Below, in pieces: positions 46,914 through 54,955 of a DNA stretch of 64,000 nucleotides. The notes beneath the pieces were generated by a model. That model was not told where the DNA came from and made no database searches. It worked only from the letters and a program-made list of their open reading frames with translations. The DNA is from an uncultured Clostridia bacterium (GTDB lineage Bacteria > Bacillota > Clostridia > Lachnospirales > CAG-274): the NCBI GenBank assembly GCA_947630475.1, contig CANRHR010000006.1, forward strand, positions 86,870-150,869. The letters run 5' to 3'. The position numbers were made by a program, and so were the translations under genes. Each line of letters opens with the position of its first letter. Position 1 is the first letter of the stretch.

Positions 46914-48368
46914 ATGCCGATGGATTTTTTTGCCGTAATTATTCCCCTAATGTTTATGATAAATTTGTTTTTTTCATGTTTTATAATTTTTTTTGAAAGA
47001 AAAAATCCAAGCTCTGCGTGGTCGTGGATTATGGTAACGACATTTATTCCTATGCTGGGCTTTTTTATTTATCTCTTGCTTGGCTTTGAGGGAAGAAAAT
47101 ACAAAAGCTTTAAAACTAAGGCGGCTTCAGATGAAGCGGTTTATTCGGATTTTTATACCAAAAAAGATGATATTATTTACAAACAGATATCTTATTTAAA
47201 ATCTAAGCAAAAGCTTTTTAAGCTATGCGGAGGATTTTGGAGAGCTGCCGTTTTAAATATAATTTCCGCAGATGCGCCGCTGTCATCGCTTTACGGGCTT
47301 AAAATATATTCCGAAGGCAAAGAAAAATTTTCTGCATTGTTTGAGGATATAAAAAGAGCCGAAAACATAATACTTATTGAATATTATATAATACGAAGCG
47401 ATGAATTAGGCTTTGCCCTTAAAGAGCTTCTGATAAAAAAAGCCTCGGAGGGCGTAAAAATATATCTTTTATATGATGGCATGGGCTGCATCGGCTGCAA
47501 AAAGGGATTCTTTGATTTCGGAGAATACAAAAACATATATTCCGCCGTATTCCTGCCGCCAAAATTTATAAGAATAAATTACCGCTGTCACAGAAAAATA
47601 TGCATAATAGACTATAAAAAAGCCTATATAGGCGGCTTTAATATAGGCGTTGAATATATGGGAATATCCAAAAAATTTTCAAGCTGGCGTGACTGTCATA
47701 TAAGCTTTTTCGGCAGCGCCGTTGCGGACCTTGCGCTTAGGTTTATATGTGATTTTAATTTTTTCAGCGAAAAAAAACTATCTGTCGATGATATAAATAA
47801 TACAGCCAAACAAAATAATTCTTCACCGGTTCAGATAATTTCCGGAGGAGCCGACTGCAAAAGAGATAATATTTTAAATTGTTTTTTTCGCCTTATTTCG
47901 GCGGCGGAGGAATCCATACTTATACAAACCCCTTATTTTGTGCCTGATGAAAGTATTATAGAGGCCTTAAAAACAGCCGCCCTTTCGGGCGTAAGGGTGA
48001 AAATAATGATACCGTCTAAGCCCGATCACCCATTTGTATATTGGGCAAGTCTTTCTTATATAGGAGAGCTTTTGGAAACCGGCGCCGAATGTTACGGATA
48101 TGACGGCGGTTTTCTTCACTCCAAGCTTATAATATGCGATGAGTTTGCAGTTTCCGTAGGCACGGCAAATCTTGATATACGCTCTCTCAAGCTCAACTTT
48201 GAAACCTGCGCAGTAATATACGATAAGCAGTATGCCAAAGGGTTTGTTGAAGCTTTTAACTCTTCATTGGCAAAATGCAAAAAAATAACGGCGGAGGATT
48301 ATAAAAAACGTTCGCCGTTTGCAAAGGTTAAGGAAAGCGTGGCTAGGCTTATTTCGCCAATGCTTTAA
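46914..48368 (+). CDS. cls: Cardiolipin synthase
   Basis: 484 aa from the ATG at 46914, which has GGAGG eight bases upstream; the longer frame to 46845 lacks this. Two N-terminal membrane helices, then two phospholipase D HKD motifs: HRKICIIDYKKAYIGG and HSKLIICDEFAVSVGTANLD. It condenses two phosphatidylglycerols into cardiolipin at the membrane. The intervening region has QTPYFVPDESI and RDCHISFFG, usual for the family. Confidence 0.92.
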   Translation: MPMDFFAVIIPLMFMINLFFSCFIIFFERKNPSSAWSWIMVTTFIPMLGFFIYLLLGFEGRKYKSFKTKAASDEAVYSDFYTKKDDIIYKQISYLKSKQKLFKLCGGFWRAAVLNIISADAPLSSLYGLKIYSEGKEKFSALFEDIKRAENIILIEYYIIRSDELGFALKELLIKKASEGVKIYLLYDGMGCIGCKKGFFDFGEYKNIYSAVFLPPKFIRINYRCHRKICIIDYKKAYIGGFNIGVEYMGISKKFSSWRDCHISFFGSAVADLALRFICDFNFFSEKKLSVDDINNTAKQNNSSPVQIISGGADCKRDNILNCFFRLISAAEESILIQTPYFVPDESIIEALKTAALSGVRVKIMIPSKPDHPFVYWASLSYIGELLETGAECYGYDGGFLHSKLIICDEFAVSVGTANLDIRSLKLNFETCAVIYDKQYAKGFVEAFNSSLAKCKKITAEDYKKRSPFAKVKESVARLISPML

Positions 48369-48393
48369 AAATTAATTTATTAACAAAATCAAA

Positions 48394-48438
48394 ATGCAGG
48401 AAATAAAAATTTCCTGCATAAGAGCCGATAAAATCGGC
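48394..48438. terminator. Two hairpins between convergent cls and flagellin genes
   Basis: ATGCAGGAAA/TTTCCTGCAT around TAAAAA (48394-48419) and GCCGAT/ATCGGC (48424-48438). On the minus strand the first is followed by TTGATTTTG, so it can end the flagellin transcript. Confidence 0.7.
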
Positions 48439-48460
48439 AAAGAGCAATAACAATAAAATA

Positions 48461-49279
48461 TTAGCTTAAGAGCTGAAGCACAGACTGTGGAGCCTGATTT
48501 GCCTGAGCAAGCATAGAAACGGCAGCCTGATTGATAACGTTAGCTGAAGTGATATTAGTCATTTCCTTAGCCATATCGGCATCTTCAATTCTTGAGTTTG
48601 CTTGGCTTAAGTTCTCACTGGCAGTTTCAAGAGAATTGTTGGTGTATTCAAGCCTGTTCTGAAGGGCTCCCAATGTAGCTCTGTAGGTTGTTATTGTTTC
48701 AAGTGCGCCATCGCAAGTAGTAATCATATTATTAGCATTAGTCTGATTTTTAACATCGCCGGATAAACCAATTCCTGTCTTGTCAATTTTTTCCAATTTA
48801 AGATCAATAGTTTGAGTTGCATTTGCTCCAACATGGAATTTAAGAGTTGTGGCATCATCACTCAATTTAAGTTTATTAAACTCAGCTCTTCCTGCCATAG
48901 AGTCAATTTCACTCATCAAATCTTGAACTTCTTTATCAATCTTCTCTCTGTCCTTTGAAACATTACTGTCGGTAGCGCTTTGAACAGCAAGCTCTCTGAT
49001 TCTTTGAACCATATTATCTATTTCGGCAACATATCCCTCAGCTGTCTGAACCAAAGAAGTCGCATCCTGCGCATTTTTGGAAGCCATATCAAGACCTCTG
49101 ATTTGAGCCTTCATTTTTTCGCTGATAGCCAAGCCTGCCGCATCATCAGCCGCTGAGTTGATTTTCTTGCCGCTTGATAATCTCTTGCTTGCCTTATCCT
49201 GCTTGTTTCCTACTGCCCTTAAGTTTCTGTTTGAATTTAAAGCCCTTGCGTTTGTGTTAATTACTGTTGAACTACTCAT
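48461..49279 (-). CDS. Flagellin
   Basis: 272 aa, short: mainly the conserved D0/D1 helices with a brief central region (about 140-185). N-terminus VINTNARALNSNRNL and KRLSSGKKINSAADDAAGLAISEKM; C-terminus ASENLSQANSRIEDADMAKEM and the SVLQLLS end are classic. It is exported by the flagellar type III system and polymerises into the filament. GGAGGGA precedes the ATG. The 5' leader holds two GGA motifs placed as CsrA sites, and csrA is the next gene upstream. Confidence 0.95.
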   Translation of the reverse strand: MSSSTVINTNARALNSNRNLRAVGNKQDKASKRLSSGKKINSAADDAAGLAISEKMKAQIRGLDMASKNAQDATSLVQTAEGYVAEIDNMVQRIRELAVQSATDSNVSKDREKIDKEVQDLMSEIDSMAGRAEFNKLKLSDDATTLKFHVGANATQTIDLKLEKIDKTGIGLSGDVKNQTNANNMITTCDGALETITTYRATLGALQNRLEYTNNSLETASENLSQANSRIEDADMAKEMTNITSANVINQAAVSMLAQANQAPQSVLQLLS

Positions 49280-49285
49280 AATAAA

Positions 49286-49324
49286 TCCCTCCGTTGATTA
49301 AATTTTACGCAAATCCGTTTGCGT
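49286..49324 (-). promoter_or_regulatory. Candidate CsrA-binding leader of the flagellin mRNA
   Basis: A perfect hairpin ACGCAAA/TTTGCGT presents a CGGA loop (49307-49324). The Shine-Dalgarno itself, AACGGAGGGAT (49286-49294), holds two more GGA motifs. This matches the arrangement known for the Bacillus hag leader, where CsrA bridges an upstream hairpin and the Shine-Dalgarno. Confidence 0.7.
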
Positions 49325-49374
49325 TTTTTGTTTTTATATAATAACCCTAGCTTTTGCCAAGGATATTAACTTAA

Positions 49375-49632
49375 TTAAATATTTTTAATCTTAGGCTTTT
49401 TGTATCTGCCCTTCATTTTTCTTACCCTTTTAAGCTCCTCGGCGGCAGCCGAATCATTTTCAGCCATTCGTTCAAGATTCTTTTCATACACTTTAGAACG
49501 CACCACAGGTACTTCTTTAGGCACTTCTATAGACAGCCTTATACTGTCGGACCTTAAGCTGCTTGTATACTTAACAAAAACATCATCACCTATCTTTATA
49601 TATTCTCCTTCCTTGACTGTAAGCGTAAGCAT
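49375..49632 (-). CDS. csrA: CsrA translational regulator with C-terminal extension
   Basis: 85 aa; the first 55 match CsrA (LTLTVKEGEYIKIGDDVFVKY, LSIEVPKEVPVVRSKVYEK) and a basic tail of about 25 residues (RVRKMKGRYKKPKIKN) is extra. The RNA-contact Arg near position 44 of other CsrA proteins is kept (VVRSK) while the usual Arg at 6-7 is Val-Lys. It should bind GGA motifs in mRNA leaders. It lies 95 bases upstream of flagellin, its likely target. AAGGAGGAA precedes the ATG. No fliW is in the window. Confidence 0.87.
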   Translation of the reverse strand: MLTLTVKEGEYIKIGDDVFVKYTSSLRSDSIRLSIEVPKEVPVVRSKVYEKNLERMAENDSAAAEELKRVRKMKGRYKKPKIKNI

Positions 49633-49693
49633 AAAAATTCCTCCTTGAAAAATTGTTTAAAATATAAGATGATAATATTGTGGGAGCGTACAA

Positions 49694-49721
49694 ATGTAAC
49701 AATTTATAATGAATGTTACAT
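49694..49721. repeat. 28-bp inverted repeat, left site of the recombinase segment
   Basis: ATGTAACAAT, TTATAATG, AATGTTACAT: two inverted arms around a short centre. It matches the reverse complement of 50430-50457 at 26 of 28 positions, and the central TATAAT is identical. It lies between csrA and the recombinase gene. Confidence 0.85.
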
Positions 49722-49742
49722 TATTCAAGGAGGAACTTAATA

Positions 49743-50318
49743 ATGAAAACAGACCCTATAAAAAGTAAAAAAGATTTGAACAGACTTAAGCTTTATTTTG
49801 AGAAAAAAGGCAATATGCGTGACCTTGCGCTGATTGTGATAAGCGTAAACACGGGATTAAGATGCAGCGATATATTGGAGCTGAGATGGGAAGATGTGTA
49901 TGAATTTGATACAAAAAAATTTAAAGCCTACATTCACATTGTTGAAAAGAAAACAAAAAAAATTATTAAAATAAAGATGAATAAGGCTGTTATAGACTGC
50001 CTAAAAAAGCTTAAAGCCTATTACGGAAAAATACAAAAAGATGGGGTTTTGTTTAAAAGCCAGAAAGGAAAAAACAAAGCGATAAGCAGAATACAGATGT
50101 ACAGAATTTTAAAGCAGGCGGCAAAGCTTTTAAAGATACAGGGAAACATAGCCTGTCATTCCTTGAGGAAAACATTTGGCTACAACGCCTTTAAAAAGGG
50201 CGTTGCGCCTGCCGTTATTATGGAGCTTTTCAATCATTCGTCGTATGCCGTAACAAGACGATATTTAGGCATAGACCAAGATGAAAAGGATAAGGTTTTT
50301 ATGTCGCTTAATTTGTAG
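49743..50318 (+). CDS. Tyrosine recombinase, FimB/RecV-size
   Basis: 191 aa from the ATG at 49743, which has AAGGAGG nine bases upstream. It is a catalytic domain without the usual N-terminal arm. Catalytic residues are present: Arg in NTGLRCSDIL, Lys in the EKKTKKI hairpin, His and Arg in ACHSLRKTFG, His in LFNHSSYAV and the nucleophile Tyr in RRYLG. This size is typical of FimB/FimE and of Clostridioides RecV, which flip promoter segments controlling surface structures. It lies within a pair of 28-bp inverted repeats, between csrA and nagA. Confidence 0.88.
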   Translation: MKTDPIKSKKDLNRLKLYFEKKGNMRDLALIVISVNTGLRCSDILELRWEDVYEFDTKKFKAYIHIVEKKTKKIIKIKMNKAVIDCLKKLKAYYGKIQKDGVLFKSQKGKNKAISRIQMYRILKQAAKLLKIQGNIACHSLRKTFGYNAFKKGVAPAVIMELFNHSSYAVTRRYLGIDQDEKDKVFMSLNL

Positions 50319-50384
50319 TGTTTGGCTATGCTTTATTTGTATGCAAAAAATAAAAAAATTTTTTAAAAATTTTAAAAATAGGCG

Positions 50385-50414
50385 TTAAGTTTTTTTCGAT
50401 AATGACGATATAAT
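50385..50414 (+). promoter_or_regulatory. Candidate outward promoter inside the recombinase segment
   Basis: TTAAGT, 18-base spacer, TATAAT, pointing out through the right inverted repeat. In the present orientation it faces two hairpins and the convergent nagA gene. After inversion it would point into csrA. Confidence 0.45.
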
Positions 50415-50429
50415 AAGTGTAAGGCAAAA

Positions 50430-50457
50430 ATGTAACATTTATTATAGATTGTTACAT
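50430..50457. repeat. 28-bp inverted repeat, right site of the recombinase segment
   Basis: Plus strand ATGTAACATT, TATTATAG, ATTGTTACAT; the reverse complement matches 49694-49721 with two mismatches. The same two outer arms are present. Confidence 0.85.
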
Positions 50458-50474
50458 TTTTTTATTTTTATTAT

Positions 50475-50537
50475 AAAGCCACCGAAAAACCGATGGCTTT
50501 AGTATGCCTAAAAAAGTTCAAACAGAACTTTTAGGCA
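50475..50537 (-). terminator. Two terminator hairpins downstream of nagA
   Basis: Hairpins AAAGCCACCG/CGATGGCTTT (50475-50500) and TGCCTAAAA/TTTTAGGCA (50505-50537). They end nagA transcription and would also block transcripts coming from the recombinase segment. Confidence 0.7.
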
Positions 50538-50578
50538 GTATATTTTTCCAATTACAAAATTTATATTCATCTGTAAGG

Positions 50579-51721
50579 CTAAATCATCATTCCGTTTTTA
50601 AAAACATATTTAACATTTAAATCGTCATCACCTATAAAAAAATCCGCCGCTTTATTTTCTTTAATGCTGCCTATGATATTGTCCGCTCCTATTGCGGCGG
50701 CAGGATTTATGCTTGCCATATTAACTGCATCGCATATGTCCGCACCTGCCTTTATCATATTTTTTATGCCGTCTGTTAATTTTAAAACGCTTCCTGCTAT
50801 GGTTGAATCTATGCTTCTTGCCTGTGAGCCTTTAACATAAATTATTTTATCCGAAAATAAATACTCTCCGTCGGAAAGCCCTCCGGCGCTTATACAGTCG
50901 CTTACAATTATAATCTTATTTTTGCCCTTGCATCTTAATATAAGCTTAAGAGCCGTTAAATCCGTATGAACAAGATCGGCTATTATCTCGCAAAATATCC
51001 GCTCATCCGTTAAAACAGCGCCCAATATTCCGCTGTTTCTGTGCTCAAATGCTTTCATGGCGTTAAAAGTGTGTATGGCTGTATCTGCCCCGGCGGCTAT
51101 TGCCGCTTCTGTATGCAGGCTGTCGGCTCCGCTGTGGCCTATTGCCGCCTTAACGTTATATTCTTTTAAAAGCTCTATAATTTTTGGAGAATTTTCATAC
51201 TCAGGCGCTATTGCTATCCTGCTTATTACAGATGAAAAACTGTCTAACAGCGCTTTTATTTCGTCATAATCCAAATCTTTTATATAGCTTTTGTTATGTA
51301 TGCCGCAAAATTTTTTGCTTATATACGGTCCCTCAAGAAAGCAGCCTAAAATACGGCTTAATTTTAATTTGTCCGTTTTGCCGCTTTTTATTTTTTCAAT
51401 ATCTTTAAGCACGGCTTTCATTTTGTCGGGGCTTGAGGTTATAAGGGTCGGACAAAAAGCAGTTATTCCCTCTTTAAGCTTTTTTTCGGCAAGATTTAAT
51501 ATATCTTTCTCCCCGTTCATAACATCGAGGCCATATCCGCCGTGAATATGAATATCCACAAGGCCGGGATATAAATTTAAATCCGAAAAATCATAATCGG
51601 GCTTAAGATCGGCTCTCGAATCGTATATTTTGGCTATGATTCCATTTTGCGTTAAAACGGCTCCGTTTTCTGTTATGCCATTTTCGGTAAATATTTTTTT
51701 TGCAAATATTATATTTTTCAT
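50579..51721 (-). CDS. nagA: N-acetylglucosamine-6-phosphate deacetylase
   Basis: 380 aa from the ATG at 51721, which has CGGAGG upstream; the longer frame has no such site. It deacetylates GlcNAc-6-P in amino-sugar recycling. Amidohydrolase features: PGLVDIHIHGGYGLDVMNG near residue 58, metal-ligand Glu in FLEGPYI, His in IGHSGAD and HTFNAM, and catalytic Asp in VSDCISAGG. nagB is not adjacent. Confidence 0.93.
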   Translation of the reverse strand: MKNIIFAKKIFTENGITENGAVLTQNGIIAKIYDSRADLKPDYDFSDLNLYPGLVDIHIHGGYGLDVMNGEKDILNLAEKKLKEGITAFCPTLITSSPDKMKAVLKDIEKIKSGKTDKLKLSRILGCFLEGPYISKKFCGIHNKSYIKDLDYDEIKALLDSFSSVISRIAIAPEYENSPKIIELLKEYNVKAAIGHSGADSLHTEAAIAAGADTAIHTFNAMKAFEHRNSGILGAVLTDERIFCEIIADLVHTDLTALKLILRCKGKNKIIIVSDCISAGGLSDGEYLFSDKIIYVKGSQARSIDSTIAGSVLKLTDGIKNMIKAGADICDAVNMASINPAAAIGADNIIGSIKENKAADFFIGDDDLNVKYVFKNGMMI

Positions 51722-51809
51722 AAAAACCTCCGTAATAAAACACAATTTTGCGGTTATAATATAAGCATATCAAAAAAATAATGTTTTTTGACAGCTTGAA
51801 TTAAATATG

Positions 51810-51838
51810 TTGAATTTTTATTTATTATATAATATAAT
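51810..51838 (+). promoter_or_regulatory. Sigma-A-type promoter for tmRNA
   Basis: TTGAAT, 17-base spacer, TATAAT, about 95 bases before the mature 5' end of tmRNA; the leader would be removed by RNase P. Confidence 0.65.
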
Positions 51839-51888
51839 ATAAGTCTAAGACAATTTTATTTTTAATGGTTTGTTTATAAATTGTTATT

Positions 51889-51930
51889 TACGAATACTTG
51901 GCGTAAGCAAAGTATAAATATCATTAACTA
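51889..51930 (+). repeat. Family 2 copy 5, abutting tmRNA
   Basis: A palindrome ACTTGGC/GCAAAGT followed by AGTATAAATATCATTAACTA, the family 2 core with three changes. It ends two bases before tmRNA position 1, within the precursor leader. Confidence 0.65.
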
Positions 51931-51931
51931 T

Positions 51932-52286
51932 GGGGATGTAATGGTTTCGACGGGGATTTTGAAAGCAGAGTAAGCCATTCGCAGTCGGCGCCTGCGTATA
52001 AAGCCGAAAACTTTAAAAAATAAACGACGAAAATAATTTCGCATACGCAGCCTAATTTTAGGCTGCCGTCGGCGCTTGGTTTCCCGCAGCCAAGCACACC
52101 GGCGTCGACTTTTGCGGGGCACTTTATATACAAAGCTTTGAGTATATAAAAGATTTATGAAGCTACCCGACTTTTAAGCCTGCCGCTTGACGTCTTAGAA
52201 GGGGAATTTTAAATAAGCGGCTATGATGGAAGAAAGCTTTGCCGACTGATCTTCGGACAGGAGTTCGATTCTCCTCATCTCCACTA
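51932..52286 (+). ncRNA. ssrA: tmRNA
   Basis: The 5' end GGGGATGTAATGGTTTCGAC and the 3' end with GGAGTTCGATTCTCC and CATCTCCA form the tRNA-like domain; acceptor arms GGGGATG/CATCTCC pair fully with one G-U. Pseudoknot-like stems lie in between. The tag frame near 52023 reads NDENNFAYAA then stop, typical of a proteolysis tag; the codon before it is ATA, not the usual Ala codon, so the resume residue is uncertain. The genome has CTA instead of CCA after the discriminator, so the tail must be repaired or added. It releases stalled ribosomes together with SmpB. Confidence 0.96.
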
Positions 52287-52295
52287 AAATTTTAA

Positions 52296-52319
52296 GAGCG
52301 TGCCGAAAACGGCACGCTC
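52296..52319 (+). terminator. Hairpin after tmRNA
   Basis: GAGCGTGCCG, AAAA, CGGCACGCTC: a perfect 10-bp stem just after tmRNA. No T-run follows. Confidence 0.7.
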
Positions 52320-52449
52320 AGCTGTTAAACGGCAAGCAATGCCGTAAACAAACCGTAGGTTATGAATGATGCATTTTGCCGGCCTTATTAAGGAATGAAG
52401 CCTGTTAATTGAGTATATTATATATAATAAAAACAAATTGGAGATTTAT

Positions 52450-53478
52450 ATGCTCTCTGACAATAAAGGCTTTAAAACAGGTTTTATCTTTATGGGCACC
52501 GTTCTTGGGGCTGGGTTTGCCTCGGGGCAGGAAATAATGCGCTTTTTCTGCCGATATGGCTTTATGGGGCTTTTGGGTATCTTTTTTGCGGCAATGATGT
52601 TTTTTTTGACAGGATACGGCATATTAAAAATTACATATATAAACGATACAAAAAACAGCGGAGAATTTCTCCATTTTATTATGGGGAAAAAGCCGGCTGC
52701 AGCTTTTGATTTTATATCGTTTGCATTTTTGCTTTTAATGCTTGCCGCTATGCTTGCAGGCGGAGCGGAAGCAATAAAAAGCCTTGTGGGAATAAACTCA
52801 AAAAGCGCCTCGCTTATTCTTGCTTTTTTAATATTTTTTGTTTTTATAAGCGGCAATGAAAGTATAGGCAAAATAAATACGATACTGTGTCCCGCATTAA
52901 TTTTATCAAGCGTTATTCTTTCTGCCTGCATAACGTCAAATGATAAATCCGGCTTTAACTATCTTTCCTTTAAAGGGACAAACGAAAAAGGGGCTTTTTT
53001 ATCTGCCTTTGTTTATGTAAGCTTTAATATTATAACAGCGCTGCCCGTACTGTGTTCATCATCTGCGGCAAAAAACAAAGCCTCCGCCCTAAAGGCAGCT
53101 TTAACAGGCTCTTTGGGGCTTTTGGCAATAGCTTTGTTTTTATATATGTGTATGTCAAGAAAATTTGATGCCCTTTGCCAAAACCCTATCCCCATGCTTG
53201 TTTTATCCAAACAAGTTGGAAGTATATTTTGTGCCGTTTATTTTTTCCTATTTTTCGGCGCAGTTTTCACAACCGCCATCGGCTGCGGCTTTGGCATTTT
53301 AAACCGACTTAACGGCTTTGGCATAAACTCAATAAGCTGTGTTATTATAATGATTACATCGGCTCTTATTCTTTCTCAGCTTGGCTTTTCACGGCTGGTA
53401 TCGGATATTTACCCTGTTTTCGGCTTTATTGGTGCAGTTGAAATTTTTTGTATCATTAAAAAAGCTTTTTTCGACTGA
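52450..53478 (+). CDS. YkvI family membrane transporter
   Basis: 342 aa from the ATG at 52450 with GGAG seven bases upstream; the longer frame's TTG overlaps this site. About ten membrane helices. FMGTVLGAGFASGQEIMRFF is the N-terminal hallmark of YkvI-type proteins, distant relatives of the APC/NSS transporters; an internal repeat of FFGAVFTTAIGCGFG type lies in the second half. Substrate is unknown. Confidence 0.85.
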   Translation: MLSDNKGFKTGFIFMGTVLGAGFASGQEIMRFFCRYGFMGLLGIFFAAMMFFLTGYGILKITYINDTKNSGEFLHFIMGKKPAAAFDFISFAFLLLMLAAMLAGGAEAIKSLVGINSKSASLILAFLIFFVFISGNESIGKINTILCPALILSSVILSACITSNDKSGFNYLSFKGTNEKGAFLSAFVYVSFNIITALPVLCSSSAAKNKASALKAALTGSLGLLAIALFLYMCMSRKFDALCQNPIPMLVLSKQVGSIFCAVYFFLFFGAVFTTAIGCGFGILNRLNGFGINSISCVIIMITSALILSQLGFSRLVSDIYPVFGFIGAVEIFCIIKKAFFD

Positions 53479-53615
53479 CAGGCATCTGAACACGGCTTTT
53501 GCCGGGCTTAAAAGCTTTTTATGCCTACTGATACGATAAGTATACGCCGCCTAATAGGATTATATTTACATAAACAACGCCCTGCAAAAAGCAGGTTTTT
53601 ATGGGAGATTTACCG

Positions 53616-54908
53616 ATGAATACAAAAAAAGCCGTTATAATTTTTCTGATTTTGGCAGTTACCGCATTTGCCGTTTATGAATATGTTTTTCAGAATATGA
53701 ATGGGTTTAAAAGAGATTCCGATTTTAGAATAAGCTATGACATAACCGGCAAATCTGATTTTTATGTATATAATAAAAAGGTATTTTATTTAACAAACGA
53801 TGGTATTCAGCTTTTTGACCAAAACGGCAAAAATTTATGGAGCGATACTTTTAATATGTCATCTCCTGTTATGATAACAGACAGCGGAATCGTTGCCGTT
53901 ATGGAAAAAAACGGAAGAACCGTAAGGCTTTACAAAGAAAACGGCCCTGTTTCCACAATAGATTCGGATAATCCTATAATATCCGCTTCCGTCAACAGCA
54001 TAGGGAACTTATGTGTTATAACAAAATCGGAAACATATTATCTAAATGTTTACAACCAAAACGGCGAAAAAATATTCGATGGCAATTTTGCCGCCTCCGA
54101 TGGGCTTCCTTTGTGCTCGGATATTTCCGATGACGGTAAAATTTTATCCGTTTGCTTTTTGGATATAAACGATATAAACCTAAAATCAAGGGTTTGCTTT
54201 TATTATATAGGCGAAACCAACCTAGAGCATGATACGGACAGCGATTATATGTTTGCTTCATACATTGAGGAAGACTCTGTTGTAGGGGTTTTAAGCTTTA
54301 TGGAAAATAACTGTGTAGCCGTGCTTTCAGACAATGAATTAAGCATAATAAGCCTTAATCCCACGGCATCTGAAAAATACAAGCAAAATTTAAAATATGA
54401 ATTTGCCAATCAGATAACAGCCGCCGATCTGTCTAATAAAAGAATCGTCGCAATAGCGCTTGGCGAAGCCGGTTTAAACTCAAAAAATCCTTTAAAATCT
54501 CATACCGTAAAGCTATTTAACTGCAAAGGATCGGAAATAGGCTCTTATGAAGCCGAAAAAAATATAGACGCTCTTAAAACAAGCGGAAACAATGTTCTTA
54601 TTTCTATGGGAAGAGCATTTGCGGCAATAGATTACAAAGGTTCGCTTATATGGGAATACAAAGCGATACAGGATATTAAAGATATATTCTTTCTTTCTTC
54701 GGCAGAAAACATACTTCTTGTAAGTATAAATGAAGCCGTAAGCGTTAATATTAACTCAATAAAAAGCAATGAAAATCTGCCGGAGCTTAACAATCAGGAA
54801 GAAAGCTCCGAAAATCAAAGCGAACAACCTCCGGAAGAAGAGCCTGTTTCTCAAAGCGATGAAGTTTCCTCAGCCGAACAGCAAAGTGAGTCTGTTGCCA
54901 ACGAGTAA
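53616..54908 (+). CDS. Membrane-anchored beta-propeller-like protein
   Basis: 430 aa from the ATG at 53616 (GGGAG upstream). One N-terminal membrane helix (AVIIFLILAVTAFAVYEYVF), then repeated blades such as FYLTNDGIQLFDQNGKNLW, VCVIT-type strands and AIDYKGSLIWEYKAI, resembling PQQ/WD-like propellers in the DUF5711 group. The last 50 residues are Glu/Ser/Gln-rich. Located outside the membrane by topology. It lies upstream of a CvpA-like gene; function unknown. Confidence 0.75.
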   Translation: MNTKKAVIIFLILAVTAFAVYEYVFQNMNGFKRDSDFRISYDITGKSDFYVYNKKVFYLTNDGIQLFDQNGKNLWSDTFNMSSPVMITDSGIVAVMEKNGRTVRLYKENGPVSTIDSDNPIISASVNSIGNLCVITKSETYYLNVYNQNGEKIFDGNFAASDGLPLCSDISDDGKILSVCFLDINDINLKSRVCFYYIGETNLEHDTDSDYMFASYIEEDSVVGVLSFMENNCVAVLSDNELSIISLNPTASEKYKQNLKYEFANQITAADLSNKRIVAIALGEAGLNSKNPLKSHTVKLFNCKGSEIGSYEAEKNIDALKTSGNNVLISMGRAFAAIDYKGSLIWEYKAIQDIKDIFFLSSAENILLVSINEAVSVNINSIKSNENLPELNNQEESSENQSEQPPEEEPVSQSDEVSSAEQQSESVANE

Positions 54909-54955
54909 ATTTCTTACCTCTACGGCGGTGGTTGATAAGTATATGAGGTGATATT

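Noticed and set aside
49280..49374. Sigma-D (FliA) promoter for flagellin
   Set aside because: No convincing TAAA-N15-GCCGATAA match was seen upstream of the flagellin start.
49743..50318. Tyrosine recombinase as a sign of a prophage or integrative element
   Set aside because: No phage, relaxase or cargo genes surround it and no att-type direct repeats were seen; the inverted repeats fit a local switch better.
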